Shown: piece after piece, positions 34,681 through 44,239 of the stretch | How the letters are laid out: every line of letters begins with the position of its first letter | Position numbering within the stretch: position 1 is the first letter of the stretch | Assembly: GCF_020149765.1 (NCBI RefSeq) | Contig: NZ_CP083809.1 | Coordinates: forward strand, 2,356,001-2,420,000 | Source of the DNA: Pantoea agglomerans | GTDB taxonomy: Bacteria; Pseudomonadota; Gammaproteobacteria; Enterobacterales; Enterobacteriaceae | Length of the DNA: 64,000 nucleotides | Direction of reading: 5' to 3' | Program-made: the position numbers and the translations under genes | The notes under the pieces: generated by a model | What the model saw: the letters and a program-made list of their open reading frames with translations, nothing else | The model's database searches: none | Told to the model about the DNA's origin: nothing

Positions 34681-34947
34681 ATGCAAAGAAGTAAGATTGA
34701 AAAACTCACTGATTACCTGATTGGCGAAGCGGTCACCGCGCTGCTTGAACAAAATGCCTCAATTTCAGGCGCCTCGCTGGCGAATCGCCTGAAAGCGATG
34801 GCGATGACGGAGCGCGACAGCGACAGGAAACAGGCGCTGACGCTGGCGCTGGCGGAGATACGCCAGGAGTTCCCCTCGGCGCGCGCCGTCACCGAACCCC
34901 CGCGCGGCTATAGCGAACCGCTCCCCTCCAGCGTGAAGAAACACTGA
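34681..34947 (+). CDS. YmgB/AriR-type small regulatory protein
   Basis: An 88-residue protein, MQRSKIEKLTDYLIGEAVTALLEQNASISGASLANRLKAMAM and so on, with the family's helix pattern (LIGEAVTALLEQN, SLANRLKAM, RKQALTLALAEI) and a proline-rich, probably flexible tail of ~25 residues. ATG 34681 follows AAGAG. It is the third YmgB-type gene in the row and ends 17 bp from the convergent umuC stop. The family label is by pattern and the role in envelope stress signalling is inferred from E. coli relatives. Confidence 0.58.
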   Translation: MQRSKIEKLTDYLIGEAVTALLEQNASISGASLANRLKAMAMTERDSDRKQALTLALAEIRQEFPSARAVTEPPRGYSEPLPSSVKKH

Positions 34948-34964
34948 GACATCAGGCCGCTCGC

Positions 34965-36227
34965 TTATTTGACGATCGGCAAATCTGAAAAGCGCGTGGT
35001 ATAAGCTGGCGACAGCATCTCTCGCTTCATGGCCCAGCTCTTTTCGATGCCCTGCCCGGCAAACCAGAGCGTTCCCCTGCCCGCCTGATTAATTCTGTCG
35101 ATCACCTGCATCAGCGCCTCGCTGTTGGCTCGCGGCCCGTAAGCGTCAAATAGCTGGAGCTGCGCCACGCCCTGGCTGAAAAAATCCCCCAGCATAACGC
35201 CCGCCTTCATATAGCGGTAGCCGTCCAGCCAGATGCGATCCAGCGCCTCTGTTGCAATGCGGACGATATCGCGGGTGTCGTTTGACGGCGTCAGCAGCTG
35301 CCCCATAGCCTGATTGCCATAGTAGGCTTCGTTTTCCGCGTGCGGGCTGGTCTTCAGGAATACCGCGATCTGCCGGCAATACTGGTTTTCCTGCCGCAGC
35401 TTTTCCGCTGCCCGCTCGGCGTACTGACAAACCGCCTGCCGCACGTCACCGTACTCGGTAAGGCGCGTGCCAAACGAACGTGAGCAGACGATTTGCTGTT
35501 TGGTCGGCACCATCTCCTCCAGGTCCAGGCAGGCTTCCCCGCGCAGCTCGCGCACCGTGCGCTCCAGCACCACGTTGAAGTGCTTGCGTATGACCCAGGT
35601 AGAGCTGTCAGCCAGCTGCAGCGCGTTTTCGATGCCCATCTGCTGCAGCTTTTTCCCGATGCGCGCGCCGACGCCCCACACCTCTTCTACCGGCACCAGC
35701 GCCATCAGCTTACGCTGCCGCTCGGCGTGCGACAGGTCGACCACGCCTTGCGTAGCGCGATATTTTTTCGCCGCGTAGTTGGCCAGCTTCGCCAGCGTCT
35801 TGGTGGGCGCAATTCCAACGCCCACCTGCAGATGCAGCTCCCGCTTCACGCGCGCCTGCACCGCCCGGCCAAAGGCCTCCAGCGGCTGGCAAAAGCTGAC
35901 GCCGCTCAGGTCGAGAAAGGCCTCATCGATGCTGTACATCTCCACCGCTGGTGCCATCTCCTCCAGCGTGGTCATGACCCGCAGGCTCATATCGGCATAG
36001 AGCGCATAGTTAGAGCTGAAAACCTGCACCCTGTGCTGGCGCAGCGCCTCTTTCAGCTTAAAAAAGGGGGCGCCCATGCTGATGCCGAGCGCTTTGGCCT
36101 CTGCGCTGCGGGCAATAACGCAGCCGTCGTTGTTGGAGAGCACCACGACGGGAACCCCCTGTAAATCGGGGCGAAAGACGGTTTCACAGCTGGCGTAAAA
36201 GCTGTTCACGTCCACCAGCGCGTACAT
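34965..36227 (-). CDS. umuC: DNA polymerase V catalytic subunit UmuC
   Basis: A 420-residue Y-family polymerase for error-prone translesion synthesis in the SOS response. The catalytic acidic residues are Asp6 in [13 protein letters not shown] and the pair in [13 protein letters not shown] near residues 100-102. [21 protein letters not shown] and [19 protein letters not shown] (the thumb helix-hairpin-helix) are typical. Length matches E. coli UmuC at 422. It follows umuD with 1 bp between stop and start, so the pair is translationally coupled and under the LexA box upstream. Confidence 0.95.
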   Translation of the reverse strand: MYALVDVNSFYASCETVFRPDLQGVPVVVLSNNDGCVIARSAEAKALGISMGAPFFKLKEALRQHRVQVFSSNYALYADMSLRVMTTLEEMAPAVEMYSIDEAFLDLSGVSFCQPLEAFGRAVQARVKRELHLQVGVGIAPTKTLAKLANYAAKKYRATQGVVDLSHAERQRKLMALVPVEEVWGVGARIGKKLQQMGIENALQLADSSTWVIRKHFNVVLERTVRELRGEACLDLEEMVPTKQQIVCSRSFGTRLTEYGDVRQAVCQYAERAAEKLRQENQYCRQIAVFLKTSPHAENEAYYGNQAMGQLLTPSNDTRDIVRIATEALDRIWLDGYRYMKAGVMLGDFFSQGVAQLQLFDAYGPRANSEALMQVIDRINQAGRGTLWFAGQGIEKSWAMKREMLSPAYTTRFSDLPIVK

Positions 36228-36228
36228 A

Positions 36229-36648
36229 TCAGTGCGTCGATTTAATGACGTAGGTGACGACGCCGAATACCTGCAGACCTTCGGGCGTATTGATGGGGAT
36301 GGGGCTGTGTTTGCTGTTGGCGGGCATCAGCAGCACCGAGGGGTGGATGCGAAGCTGCTTGATGGTAAATTCACCGTCAATGGCGGCGACGATAATATCG
36401 CCATGTTTTGCCGTCAGCGAGGAGTCGACGACAATCATATCCCCTTCGCAGATGCCCGCGTCGATCATTGAATCGCCGCTGACGCGGAGAAAGTAGGTTG
36501 CGCTGGGGTGCTGCACCATCAGATCATTCAGGTCGATACGTTTTTCGATGTAATCCTGCGCCGGCGACGGGAAACCACAGGGCACGCGCTCAATATAAAG
36601 CGGCAAAGGCAACAGGTCGCGGACTTCCGCGGGGCGATATAACTTCAT
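36229..36648 (-). CDS. umuD: DNA polymerase V subunit UmuD
   Basis: A 139-residue LexA-type self-cleaving protein. RecA-stimulated cleavage occurs between Cys24 and Gly25 in VPCGFPSP; the catalytic dyad is Ser60 (RVSGDSM) and Lys97 (FTIKQL), the same numbering as in E. coli. After cleavage UmuD' joins UmuC to form polymerase V. ATG follows AAGGAGTC. A perfect LexA box lies about 25 bp upstream, so expression should be SOS-induced. Confidence 0.96.
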   Translation of the reverse strand: MKLYRPAEVRDLLPLPLYIERVPCGFPSPAQDYIEKRIDLNDLMVQHPSATYFLRVSGDSMIDAGICEGDMIVVDSSLTAKHGDIIVAAIDGEFTIKQLRIHPSVLLMPANSKHSPIPINTPEGLQVFGVVTYVIKSTH

Positions 36649-36672
36649 GAGAAAGACTCCTTCTGCTGGATA

Positions 36673-36688
36673 CTGTATATAAATACAG
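36673..36688 (-). promoter_or_regulatory. LexA box of umuDC
   Basis: CTGTATATAAATACAG matches CTGT-N8-ACAG exactly with the favoured AT-rich centre. It lies about 25 bp upstream of the umuD start, overlapping the likely promoter. Confidence 0.93.
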
Positions 36689-36689
36689 T

Positions 36690-37100
36690 AATATCAAACT
36701 CATGGTTTAGGCAAGGCGCAGCGACAGCAAAAATGTTGAAGCCACTGACGCCGAAGGGATTATTTTTTGTAAGCCTGGAGCCTGCGGCGCCGTCCTGAAC
36801 AAAATATCGACTTAATTCAAACTGATATGGCGATAATATGCGCGACGCCTGCTCAACTCACGCTCAGCTTTATCTGCTGGCGACGCCGCGATGCCGTTGC
36901 CTGTTCCTCTGCCGTATCGCCTCCCCTCTCTTTCTGTCGTCCGGTCAAAATGGATTGGGTCGTTGTTGCAGATAAAAGAGAGGTACGCTATCGCCAGAGG
37001 TATTAACCCCCCCTTTCTTTACTGGAAAAGGCTAAAATCGCTATATTAATAGCAGCCATATAATAACATCACCTTGAAAGGTAGAAGCCAGATCGTTAGA
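36690..37100. other. Gene-poor stretch upstream of umuD
   Basis: Apart from the umuD promoter at its left end, no gene with a ribosome site, no strong hairpin and no known element was seen here. Confidence 0.5.
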
Positions 37101-37159
37101 GGCTAAAACAATTATTTATTTTTAAATCAATAGCGGCCTTTATTAACTGTGTTATGCTT

Positions 37160-37258
37160 AAAATTAATTCTGAGCCGAAGCCTCCACCAGAGATATTGCT
37201 CGACGAGTCCGTTTTATATCTGCTATGACTCCCCCCTGCTTTGCGGGGGTATTTTTTA
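37160..37258 (+). ncRNA. Candidate small RNA 1 with terminator
   Basis: An AT-rich promoter-like stretch near 37140-37165 is followed by about 95 bases ending in a C5/G5 hairpin (CCCCC at 37231-37235, GGGGG at 37245-37249) and a T6 run. No open frame fits. Inside are AGATAT/ATATCT arms and an unpaired-looking AGCCTCCACC, whose CCUCC could pair with ribosome-binding sites, a common small-RNA feature. No known family recognised. Confidence 0.4.
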
Positions 37259-37519
37259 TTTTCTTTGCTCACCTCTGATGCTTTTTTATCTCTTTTTTCC
37301 ACGACAGCGCGCGTCACCTCTGCTGCAACTGCTGCTCAGCAGGAAAGCGTGGCCCATCCAGCACGCTCCAGTTATCTTGCTGTCAGAGGCGACTTGCGGA
37401 GCATTCTTAGTAATCGTTTTCAGAATTAAAAAAGCAATATATTTCAACCACTCCATTTCTACAGAAACCTAATGGTTAGACCTCTACATATATATATCGC
37501 CCTTCTTACAGGCAATTAT

Positions 37520-37622
37520 CCCAGGGGTTGGCTATATTTAAGCGGCTCGGTAATGAAATCCACGAACCTTACTGAGCGGCTGTTACTCCAACCCCTTGCC
37601 CCCTTTTGGGGGCTTTTTTTTT
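37520..37622 (+). ncRNA. Candidate small RNA 2 with strong terminator
   Basis: GGGGTTGG near 37525-37532 can pair with CCAACCCC near 37589-37596, enclosing a second stem made of CTCGGTAA and TTACTGAG (one G-U pair). Immediately after stands a terminator, GCCCCC/GGGGGC at 37599-37614, with eight T. Nested stems plus terminator without a gene suggest a structured RNA of about 100 bases. Promoter is not clear; ATATATATA lies upstream. No known family recognised. Confidence 0.45.
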
Positions 37623-37672
37623 GCTGGCGTAAGGCGCTGACGTCATCAGGCGTGCCGCTGTTCCTGCGGCAA

Positions 37673-37699
37673 TAAAAAAGGCATCCCGGAGGATGCCTT
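37673..37699 (-). terminator. Terminator read from the minus strand
   Basis: AAGGCATCC/GGATGCCTT around four bases, with six A before it on the plus strand (T6 on the minus strand). It lies about 200 bp beyond the cold-shock gene stop and is its likely terminator, implying a long 3' untranslated region or a separate RNA. Confidence 0.75.
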
Positions 37700-37896
37700 A
37701 ACAGGCGGATGCGCGGCTTTTACTCTCTCTTCTGCAAGAGAGCGGCAAAACCCTTAACGTTCGGAGATGTCGGCAAGAATCATAGCGCTTTTGCAAAAAA
37801 TGCATGTCGCGCCATAAGGATTGCTATTGCACCGTTCGAACGCAGAGACAGGATGCTGTACCCGGTCACCGGAAGCGTCTGGCTGCAAGGCTAATC

Positions 37897-38109
37897 TTAA
37901 AGCCCCACAACGTTTACGGCTGACGGCCCCTTTGGCCCCTGCTCAACAGAAAACTCAACGCGCTGACCTTCGTCAAGCGAGCGATAATCCGTGCCCTGAA
38001 TAGCAGAAAAGTGGACGAAAACGTCTTTACCGCCATCTTCCGGAGAGATAAAACCAAAACCTTTCTCTGCGTTAAACCACTTCACGGTTCCGAAAATTTT
38101 ATTCGACAT
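37897..38109 (-). CDS. CspA-family cold-shock protein
   Basis: A 70-residue OB-fold RNA chaperone. The RNA-binding motifs are intact: [12 protein letters not shown] (RNP1) and [10 protein letters not shown] (RNP2). The N-terminal SNK and the [26 protein letters not shown] end resemble the cold-inducible CspB/CspG/CspI group more than CspC/CspE. ATG follows AGGTTTT. About 230 bp without a gene lie upstream, enough for the long structured 5' leader that such mRNAs use for cold induction; no cold box was identified with certainty. The downstream terminator is about 200 bp away. Confidence 0.93.
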   Translation of the reverse strand: MSNKIFGTVKWFNAEKGFGFISPEDGGKDVFVHFSAIQGTDYRSLDEGQRVEFSVEQGPKGPSAVNVVGL

Positions 38110-38415
38110 AATATAAAACCTTTTTAGTTAGCCTTACGGCATAAGAGGCTGAATGGCAGAAATAAATCAGAACCTGAGGTAGACTCAAAAAGAAAGGCTT
38201 GTTGTGGCGCCCACTGAGATGAGAAATACAATATAAACTAACTCTGAAATTGTCTGCTAATCAGACTGACAAACGATTAACGCACGCGCGCCACAGATAA
38301 GCAAGCTAAACGTCAATCTGTCTTCCCAGAAAATATTAGCGCACCGCGGGCTGTTGGCTACGCAGAGAGGCAGCCTCAGCCGCCTCTTTCGCGCGTCGTC
38401 TCGCTTGTGCTGCCG
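38110..38415. other. Leader region of the cold-shock gene and gap
   Basis: This stretch of 306 bp holds the presumed promoter and long untranslated leader of the minus-strand cold-shock gene. No other gene seen. Confidence 0.5.
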
Positions 38416-38793
38416 CTACTCCTGCTGCATCAGCGCGCTCTTCATCGCCTGTTCGCTGCTGAGGCGTTTGCGTGCAAGACTATTGAATTTCGCCAGCCAT
38501 ACAGAATATTGATCGACAAGCCTTTGCGCTTCCGCCTCATTTTCGGCGTAGCAGAGAAAGATGCGGCTTTTAGTATTGCTGTGTTCATCAATGGCATACA
38601 CTTCAAAATCCGCGCCATACTGGCTGTATATAATGGCGGTAAAAGAGATTTTCTCCCAGGACTCTATTTTATTTTGAAACTGCTTATAGTTCACTTTATT
38701 CACCTGATAATAATTAATGCGCGCATCCGGGTATAAGCCGGGCCTGAGCATTATAATGCAGGGAGATAAAAGATAATTGTTCAAAAAAGTCAT
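38416..38793 (-). CDS. Hypothetical protein, 125 residues
   Basis: Not recognised. The start at 38793 follows GCGGGA; a later ATG at 38751 (MLRPGLYPDARINYYQ) is possible and would give about 111 residues. The central part reads like a compact alpha/beta domain (FTAIIYSQYGADFEVYAIDEHSNTKSRIFLCYAENE) followed by a helix (AEAQRLVDQYSVWLAKFNSLARKRL). No signal peptide. Base composition is more AT-rich than the core genes, as with nearby accessory genes. Confidence 0.55.
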   Translation of the reverse strand: MTFLNNYLLSPCIIMLRPGLYPDARINYYQVNKVNYKQFQNKIESWEKISFTAIIYSQYGADFEVYAIDEHSNTKSRIFLCYAENEAEAQRLVDQYSVWLAKFNSLARKRLSSEQAMKSALMQQE

Positions 38794-38929
38794 TTCCCGC
38801 TTACGCTTTCACAGGGCATGCATAGCCCAGGCTGTAAACGGAATAAAGCATCTTTCTTAAAGATATTTAGCGTTGTGCCGCTGCGTTGCGCCAGATGCAG
38901 CGGTATTTTTACCGTTTCGTTTTAAACGA

Positions 38930-39127
38930 TCACAAGATACATTTTTCTGCGTCAACAGAGGAGGGAGGCACCAGTCTGTCGCCAATTATTTCAAAGGCCA
39001 TTTGTCGAAAATAAGCGGCAGTAATGGGAATTGCCGTTTGTGGCCGATACCAGCCGTATTGCGATAAATAGTACCAGACCTGCAAAGGCTCGCTGCCCGA
39101 TCGCACCCAGTAGAAACCCTCTTTCAT
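38930..39127 (-). CDS. Small hypothetical protein, 65 residues
   Basis: Not recognised. MKEGFYWVRSGSEPLQVWYYLSQYGWYRPQT is aromatic-rich and looks like a small folded protein of the kind found in accessory regions. The ribosome site before the ATG is weak (GAG at some distance). Supported only by amino-acid composition and lack of competing frames. Confidence 0.4.
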   Translation of the reverse strand: MKEGFYWVRSGSEPLQVWYYLSQYGWYRPQTAIPITAAYFRQMAFEIIGDRLVPPSSVDAEKCIL

Positions 39128-39400
39128 CAGTGACTCGCTCAGCTAACGCTGTTTTAAAGACACTCATGTATGTCTAATAGTGAGCAGCGTCTTATAGCGA
39201 CGCCGCAAAGGGTTTTCCTGCGCTCATGACAACGTACCCAGAAAGCAAAGAATAGCACCTTTTATGCTGAATCACCTACGCTATTACAAATATATATTTA
39301 TAACGCAGCGCTTATTTTGCTGTTAGCTGGCGCTCAGCCGTTACGCTTAACGTCATTTTCCCATAGAAATAATAAGGCCTTTTTGATCAAATAATGCGGA
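39128..39400. other. Gap without recognised features
   Basis: An AT-rich stretch between the small hypothetical gene and the aqpZ terminator. Nothing further was seen. Confidence 0.5.
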
Positions 39401-39401
39401 T

Positions 39402-39431
39402 AAAAAAACCTCGCCAGATAGCGAGGTTTTT
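39402..39431 (-). terminator. Terminator of aqpZ
   Basis: AAAACCTCGC pairs with GCGAGGTTTT around six bases, flanked by runs of A and T. On the minus strand it lies about 25 bp after the aqpZ stop. Confidence 0.9.
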
Positions 39432-39456
39432 AAACGACCGACAGCGCGCGTGATAA

Positions 39457-40155
39457 TTAATCTTTAGATTGCAGCAGGAAGCGGTAAATAAGGCCGCCGA
39501 TACAGCCGCCGACAATCGGCACCAGCCAGAAAAGCCAGAGCTGCTGCAGCGCCCAGGTTCCCTGGAAAAGCGCAACCGCCGTACTGCGCGCCGGATTGAC
39601 CGAGGTATTGGTTACCGGAATGCTGATCAGGTGGATCAGGGTCAGCGCCAGACCGATCGCGACGGGTGCCAGGCCTGCTGGCGCTTTTTTGTCGGTTGCG
39701 CCATGAATAACGATCAGGAAGAACATGGTCAGCACCAGCTCGATAATAACGGCTGCCTGTAAGGAGTAGCCGCCCGGCGAATGCTCGCCAAAGCCGTTAG
39801 AGGCGAAGCCGCTGGCGGTCGCATCAAAGCCCGCTTTGCCGCTGGCGATAAGATAGAGAACGCCCGCTGCGGCGATACCGCCAGCAACCTGCGCGATAAT
39901 ATAAGGAACGACGCCTTTCACGCTAAAGCGACCGCCCGCCCACAGGCCCAGCGTCACGGCAGGATTGAAATGGCCGCCGGAGATATGCCCAACCGCACAG
40001 GCCATGGTCAGGACCGTCAGGCCGAAGGCGAGCGCCACCCCGGCGAAGCCAATGCCTGATTGCGGAAAGGTGGCAGCGAGCAGCGCGCTTCCGCAACCAC
40101 CAAATACCAGCCAGAACGTGCCGAAAAATTCAGCCGCAGTTTTTTTTAACATCAT
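39457..40155 (-). CDS. aqpZ: Aquaporin Z
   Basis: A 232-residue water channel of the inner membrane with six transmembrane segments and two NPA half-helices: [13 protein letters not shown] at about residues 60-72 and [13 protein letters not shown] near residue 187. The selectivity-filter Arg after the second NPA and the conserved His ([13 protein letters not shown]) mark it as a water-specific channel. Start is either of two adjacent ATGs at 40155/40152. It faces a 790-bp gene-poor stretch. Confidence 0.96.
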   Translation of the reverse strand: MMLKKTAAEFFGTFWLVFGGCGSALLAATFPQSGIGFAGVALAFGLTVLTMACAVGHISGGHFNPAVTLGLWAGGRFSVKGVVPYIIAQVAGGIAAAGVLYLIASGKAGFDATASGFASNGFGEHSPGGYSLQAAVIIELVLTMFFLIVIHGATDKKAPAGLAPVAIGLALTLIHLISIPVTNTSVNPARSTAVALFQGTWALQQLWLFWLVPIVGGCIGGLIYRFLLQSKD

Positions 40156-40942
40156 ATACCCCTGGTTTTTTACAACAATAATGGCGCGCGTTAATTACCC
40201 GCACGCCAGTCTGAACAAAACGGTTAATTTTTATTGGCCCTCGCGTTGAAATAACGCCTACCGATGCTTATCACGCCTGTTTTTTGCCGGTCTGAAAATC
40301 GGCAAAAAAATACCCTGAATAAACAGGGTAAATTTAAAAAAGCCAAAAACACAAAGATTACATTTTGATGAGGTTGTGTGATTCGGGTCACATAACAACA
40401 CTCGCCGCTGATTATAACTTTTCCGCCGCTCTCTTTTATGATCTTCGTCAATTCTGACTGGCGCGGATTTTCGCCGCCCTTCTCCAGTGAAAACATGAGT
40501 TGCAAATAAGTAATTAAATATGCCTGACGGAAAGCACCTGGCTGCGCCTGTAATAGCGTGACGGTCGTTTTTATCACCAGCCAGCGCCGCCCTTCTCTGC
40601 AGGGCGGCGTCGCCAGCGAGCCGATAACGCGATAGCAGGAAGGAGCGAAGAAGATTCACCCGACTGTCAGTAACAACGGCGTAAGTTATTTGCGGCGCTA
40701 TCGCGACTTAATTATTTATCTGCCGTTATGGCAGCTGTGCTCATCCGTCGCCACTCTTTCTATCGAAGCGCTCTTCACGGTTAAACTTTATTCTTGCCCG
40801 CGAGATTATTTCCTGCCCACTTTGCGTAAAAAGCGGCCGCGCTCAGGCGCGTGCAGAATAACACGTGCGGCGGGATAATAAGCAGCCTGAAGCAGGCTCA
40901 GCGCAGCGGGCCTGACTTAATCACATTGCGTAAGGCAGAGTA
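40156..40942. other. Gene-poor stretch with tandem hairpins
   Basis: Several frames of 60-130 codons on both strands lack ribosome sites and protein-like composition. At 40280-40330 two hairpins stand side by side: GCCG/CGGC flanked by T6 and A7, and TACCCTG/CAGGGTA. Read on the minus strand they look like tandem terminators, but no gene ends just before them. Confidence 0.45.
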
Positions 40943-41362
40943 TTAATTAAGGTGCGACGCAGCAGCCTGCGCCTGGATTAGCGCGCGCTTCGCCGACGCA
41001 ACCTTTACTTTTTTCTCCTCTACCTTGTGCATTTTTTCAGAAATCTTATCCAGCCGTCCGTCTGCCTGCGCCTCTTTCAGCTCCTGCCGCGCATCCTGCA
41101 GCTCGAACTCTGCCTTTTTCACTTTTCGCTGCTGCTCGCTGATAGCCTTATTAGCCCGCTGCGCCTGTCGATCGTCGGTGCAATAGGTTTTCACCTTATG
41201 CCGGGCGATATTAAGCCGGGAAAGTTCGGCACGGTTATTATATTTTTTGGCCTGCGCCATTTTTTTCTCCAGCGCAGTAATCTTATCGCTGCAGGAGCGG
41301 GTCGCAGCAAAAGAGAAGAGCGGCGCTGCAGCAAGAAAAAGTATAAGCACTTTCTTTTTCAT
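40943..41362 (-). CDS. DUF1090 family exported protein (YqjC type)
   Basis: A 139-residue periplasmic protein. Signal peptide MKKKVLILFLAAAPLFSFA, then the DUF1090 pattern: a Cys in RSCSDKITALEKKMAQAKKYNN, a second Cys in VKTYCTDDRQ and a long charged coiled-coil helix (KVKKAEFELQDARQELKEAQADGRLDKISEKMHKVEEKK). E. coli YqjC is the nearest named relative. The family responds to envelope or acid stress but its role is not known. The two Cys may form a disulfide. Start ATG follows AAGGAG. Confidence 0.88.
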   Translation of the reverse strand: MKKKVLILFLAAAPLFSFAATRSCSDKITALEKKMAQAKKYNNRAELSRLNIARHKVKTYCTDDRQAQRANKAISEQQRKVKKAEFELQDARQELKEAQADGRLDKISEKMHKVEEKKVKVASAKRALIQAQAAASHLN

Positions 41363-41612
41363 ATATAAGTTAACTCCTTGTTAAATTACCTGTCGCGGCG
41401 GGTCCGCCGTCACTATAACCTGGCCCACAGGGTAAAAAACAACCCTTATAAATAAGGAGAAAGCGCGCAGAATAAAAAAAATTAAACGATAACAGCGGCG
41501 ATTATTCCTGCGGTACGCCGCAAATAAGGGTGCGCCTTTTCAGGCGGGCAGAGGCAAAGAAAAGAAATCTTAATTAAACAGCAGGGAAACAAGCGCGGAA
41601 AAAGCACGGCGG

Positions 41613-41646
41613 GGAAAAACTCCGATCGCCGCAAGGGCGATCGGAG
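41613..41646 (-). terminator. Terminator of icd
   Basis: An 11-bp perfect stem, CTCCGATCGCC (41620-41630) with GGCGATCGGAG (41636-41646), followed on the minus strand by TTTTT. It stands 12 bp after the icd stop. Confidence 0.9.
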
Positions 41647-41657
41647 CGACAGGCGTA

Positions 41658-42908
41658 TTACATATTTTCGATGATAGCGTCGCCAAACTCTGAACATTTC
41701 AGCAGTTTAGCGCCTTCCATCAGACGCTCGAAGTCATAGGTCACGGTCTTGTTAGCGATTGCGCCTTCAACACCTTTAACAATCAGGTCAGCGGCTTCGA
41801 ACCACTGCAGGTGACGCAGCATCATTTCTGCCGAAAGGATAACGGAACCGGGGTTCACTTTATCCTGACCTGCATATTTCGGTGCGGTGCCGTGGGTCGC
41901 TTCGAACAGCGCGCACTCGTCGCCGATGTTCGCGCCCGGTGCGATACCGATACCGCCAACCTGCGCCGCCAGAGCGTCAGAGATGTAGTCACCGTTCAGG
42001 TTCATACAGGCGATAACGTCATACTCTGCCGGACGCAGCAGGATCTGCTGCAGGAACGCATCGGCGATGACATCTTTAACGATGATATCTTTGCCGGTGT
42101 TCGGGTTTTTAATCTTCATCCACGGGCCGCCGTCTACCAGCTCAGCGCCAAACTCTTCTTTCGCCAGCTGATAGCCCCAGTCCTTGAACGCACCTTCGGT
42201 GAACTTCATGATGTTGCCTTTGTGCACCAGCGTCAGCGAGTCGCGGTCGTTAGTGATCGCATACTCAATCGCTGCGCGCACCAGACGTTTGGTGCCCTCT
42301 TCCGAACACGGCTTCACGCCGATGCCGCAATCCTGCGGGAAGCGGATTTTCTTCACGCCCATTTCTTCGCGCAGGAACTTGATCACTTTGTCCGCTTCGG
42401 CAGAACCAGCTTTCCACTCGATACCGGCGTAGATATCTTCGGAGTTTTCACGGAAGATCACCATGTCGGTATCTTCAGGACGTTTTACCGGGCTCGGGGT
42501 GCCTTTGTAGTAACGAACCGGACGCAGGCAAACATAGAGGTCGAGCTCCTGACGCAGCGCCACGTTCAGAGAACGGATGCCGCCGCCAACCGGCGTCGTC
42601 AGCGGGCCTTTAATGGCGACGCGGTACTCTTTGATCAGGTCGAGGGTTTCCTGCGGCAGCCAGACATCCTGGCCGTAGAGTTCTACCGATTTCTCGCCGG
42701 TGTAGATCTCCATCCAGGAGATTTTGCGCTCGCCGTTGTAGGCTTTCTTCACAGCGGCATCAACCACCTTCAGCATCACCGGAGAAACGTCAACGCCGAT
42801 GCCGTCACCTTCGATGTAAGGAATGATCGGGTTATTTGGTACGTTGAGCTTGCCCTGATCCAGGGTGATTTTCTGACCTTCCGCCGGAACAACTACTTTG
42901 CTTTCCAT
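41658..42908 (-). CDS. icd: NADP-dependent isocitrate dehydrogenase
   Basis: A 416-residue TCA-cycle enzyme, oxidative decarboxylation of isocitrate to 2-oxoglutarate. Ser113 in [12 protein letters not shown] is the residue phosphorylated by AceK in E. coli; NADP and metal motifs are [53 protein letters not shown] and [19 protein letters not shown]. Length equals E. coli Icd. In E. coli K-12 the prophage e14 sits in the 3' end of icd; here the 3' end is uninterrupted. It is divergent from rluE. Confidence 0.98.
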   Translation of the reverse strand: MESKVVVPAEGQKITLDQGKLNVPNNPIIPYIEGDGIGVDVSPVMLKVVDAAVKKAYNGERKISWMEIYTGEKSVELYGQDVWLPQETLDLIKEYRVAIKGPLTTPVGGGIRSLNVALRQELDLYVCLRPVRYYKGTPSPVKRPEDTDMVIFRENSEDIYAGIEWKAGSAEADKVIKFLREEMGVKKIRFPQDCGIGVKPCSEEGTKRLVRAAIEYAITNDRDSLTLVHKGNIMKFTEGAFKDWGYQLAKEEFGAELVDGGPWMKIKNPNTGKDIIVKDVIADAFLQQILLRPAEYDVIACMNLNGDYISDALAAQVGGIGIAPGANIGDECALFEATHGTAPKYAGQDKVNPGSVILSAEMMLRHLQWFEAADLIVKGVEGAIANKTVTYDFERLMEGAKLLKCSEFGDAIIENM

Positions 42909-43034
42909 TAACCTCTCCTGGGCGTTTTGTTAATAAATTGTAAGATGTGGGGTCATGATACTTGAATATTTACGCCGCGCCAATCGTCACTGTTTCGCGT
43001 TATAATGCGCCGATTGTCACCGACTGCAAAGCTC

Positions 43035-43673
43035 ATGCGAAAAAGTTCTCAGCAAATTCACCAGCATAAACGCCCTGACCGCGCGCCGCGCGGCGCTCAG
43101 CGCAAACCGTCACGCCCGCGCGGACCGCGACGCGTCATATTATTTAACAAACCATTCGATGTTCTGCCACAGTTTAGCGACGAAGCCGGCCGCCAGACGC
43201 TGAAGGATTTTATCCCTGTTACCGATGTCTACGCCGCAGGGCGTCTGGACCGCGACAGCGAAGGCCTGATGGTGCTCACCAACGACGGCGCGCTGCAGGC
43301 GGCGCTGACGCAGCCCGGCAAGCGCACCGGCAAAATCTACTATGTTCAGGTTGAGGGCGAACCGCAGGAGGCGGATCTCGCGGCGCTGCGCAGTGGCGTT
43401 AATCTGAAAGATGGCCCTACGCTGCCGGCAGGCGTGGAAAAGGTCGACGAGCCGGCCTGGCTGTGGCCGCGCCAGCCGCCGATCCGCGAACGTAAAGCGA
43501 TCCCTACCAGCTGGCTGAAAATTACGCTCTACGAGGGCCGTAACCGCCAGGTGCGCCGCATGACGGCGCATATCGGCTATCCAACGCTGCGTCTGATCCG
43601 CTATGCGATGGGCGACTATCGGCTCGACGCCTTGGCGCCAGGCGAGTGGCGCGAAATAACCGATTCGGCGTAA
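43035..43673 (+). CDS. rluE: 23S rRNA pseudouridine(2457) synthase
   Basis: An RsuA/RluE-type pseudouridine synthase that modifies 23S rRNA. A basic N-terminal tail (~35 residues) precedes the catalytic domain with [14 protein letters not shown], the Asp-containing [19 protein letters not shown] motif (catalytic Asp in RLDRD) and [25 protein letters not shown]. About 212 residues from the ATG at 43035; an ATG at 43005 would add 10. E. coli RluE also has an extended start, so the true one is open. First of a plus-strand run rluE-nudJ-mnmA-hflD-purB. Confidence 0.94.
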   Translation: MRKSSQQIHQHKRPDRAPRGAQRKPSRPRGPRRVILFNKPFDVLPQFSDEAGRQTLKDFIPVTDVYAAGRLDRDSEGLMVLTNDGALQAALTQPGKRTGKIYYVQVEGEPQEADLAALRSGVNLKDGPTLPAGVEKVDEPAWLWPRQPPIRERKAIPTSWLKITLYEGRNRQVRRMTAHIGYPTLRLIRYAMGDYRLDALAPGEWREITDSA

Positions 43674-43722
43674 GCAGCGCCGCGTTTTTCGATAACGTCA
43701 GGTTAACAATCCCGGAGGATCG

Positions 43723-44196
43723 ATGTTTAAACCTCATGTCACCGTCGCCTGTATCGTGCAGGCCGAGGGCGAACTGTTAGTGGTGGAGGAGCGGGTAAAA
43801 GGCCGCGCCACCTGGAACCAGCCCGCCGGTCATCTGGAAGCGGACGAAACCCTGCTGGAGGCGGCGCGGCGCGAGCTGCATGAAGAGACCGGCCTTGACT
43901 GCGCGCTCGACTATTTTCTCGGCGTCCAGCAGTGGATCGCGCCGGACAATACGCCTTTTGTGCGTTTTCTGTTTGGCGTCGACCTGGCGGAAAAGCGCCC
44001 TACCGCGCCGCAGGACAGCGATATCGATTGCTGCCGGTGGCGCGCGCCTGAGCAGATTATCGCCGCAGATAACCTGCGTTCGCCGCTGGTCGCCGAAAGC
44101 GTCCGGCTGTGGCAACAGGGCGCACGCTATCCGCTGCATCTGATCGCGCCGTTCCAGTGGCCGTTTCACGAGGGTGCGCGCCACGCCGACGCGTGA
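43723..44196 (+). CDS. nudJ: Phosphatase NudJ (Nudix hydrolase)
   Basis: A 157-residue Nudix enzyme; E. coli NudJ acts on thiamine pyrophosphate precursors (HMP-PP) and nucleoside di- and triphosphates. The Nudix box spans residues 36-57, starting GHLEADE and ending RRELHEETG with all catalytic Glu. CCCGGAGGATCG precedes the ATG. It lies 49 bp behind rluE and 43 bp before mnmA, as in E. coli. Confidence 0.94.
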   Translation: MFKPHVTVACIVQAEGELLVVEERVKGRATWNQPAGHLEADETLLEAARRELHEETGLDCALDYFLGVQQWIAPDNTPFVRFLFGVDLAEKRPTAPQDSDIDCCRWRAPEQIIAADNLRSPLVAESVRLWQQGARYPLHLIAPFQWPFHEGARHADA

Positions 44197-44239
44197 TAGA
44201 CTATGCCGCCTGTTTTTTTATCGTAATCAAGAGTGCGTC

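Noticed and set aside
37149..37472. 107-codon hydrophobic frame
   Set aside because: Spans the terminator at 37229-37258; no ribosome site.
40224..40577. 117-codon frame on the minus strand
   Set aside because: Reads through two terminator-like hairpins and its end is low-complexity hydrophobic; no start signal.
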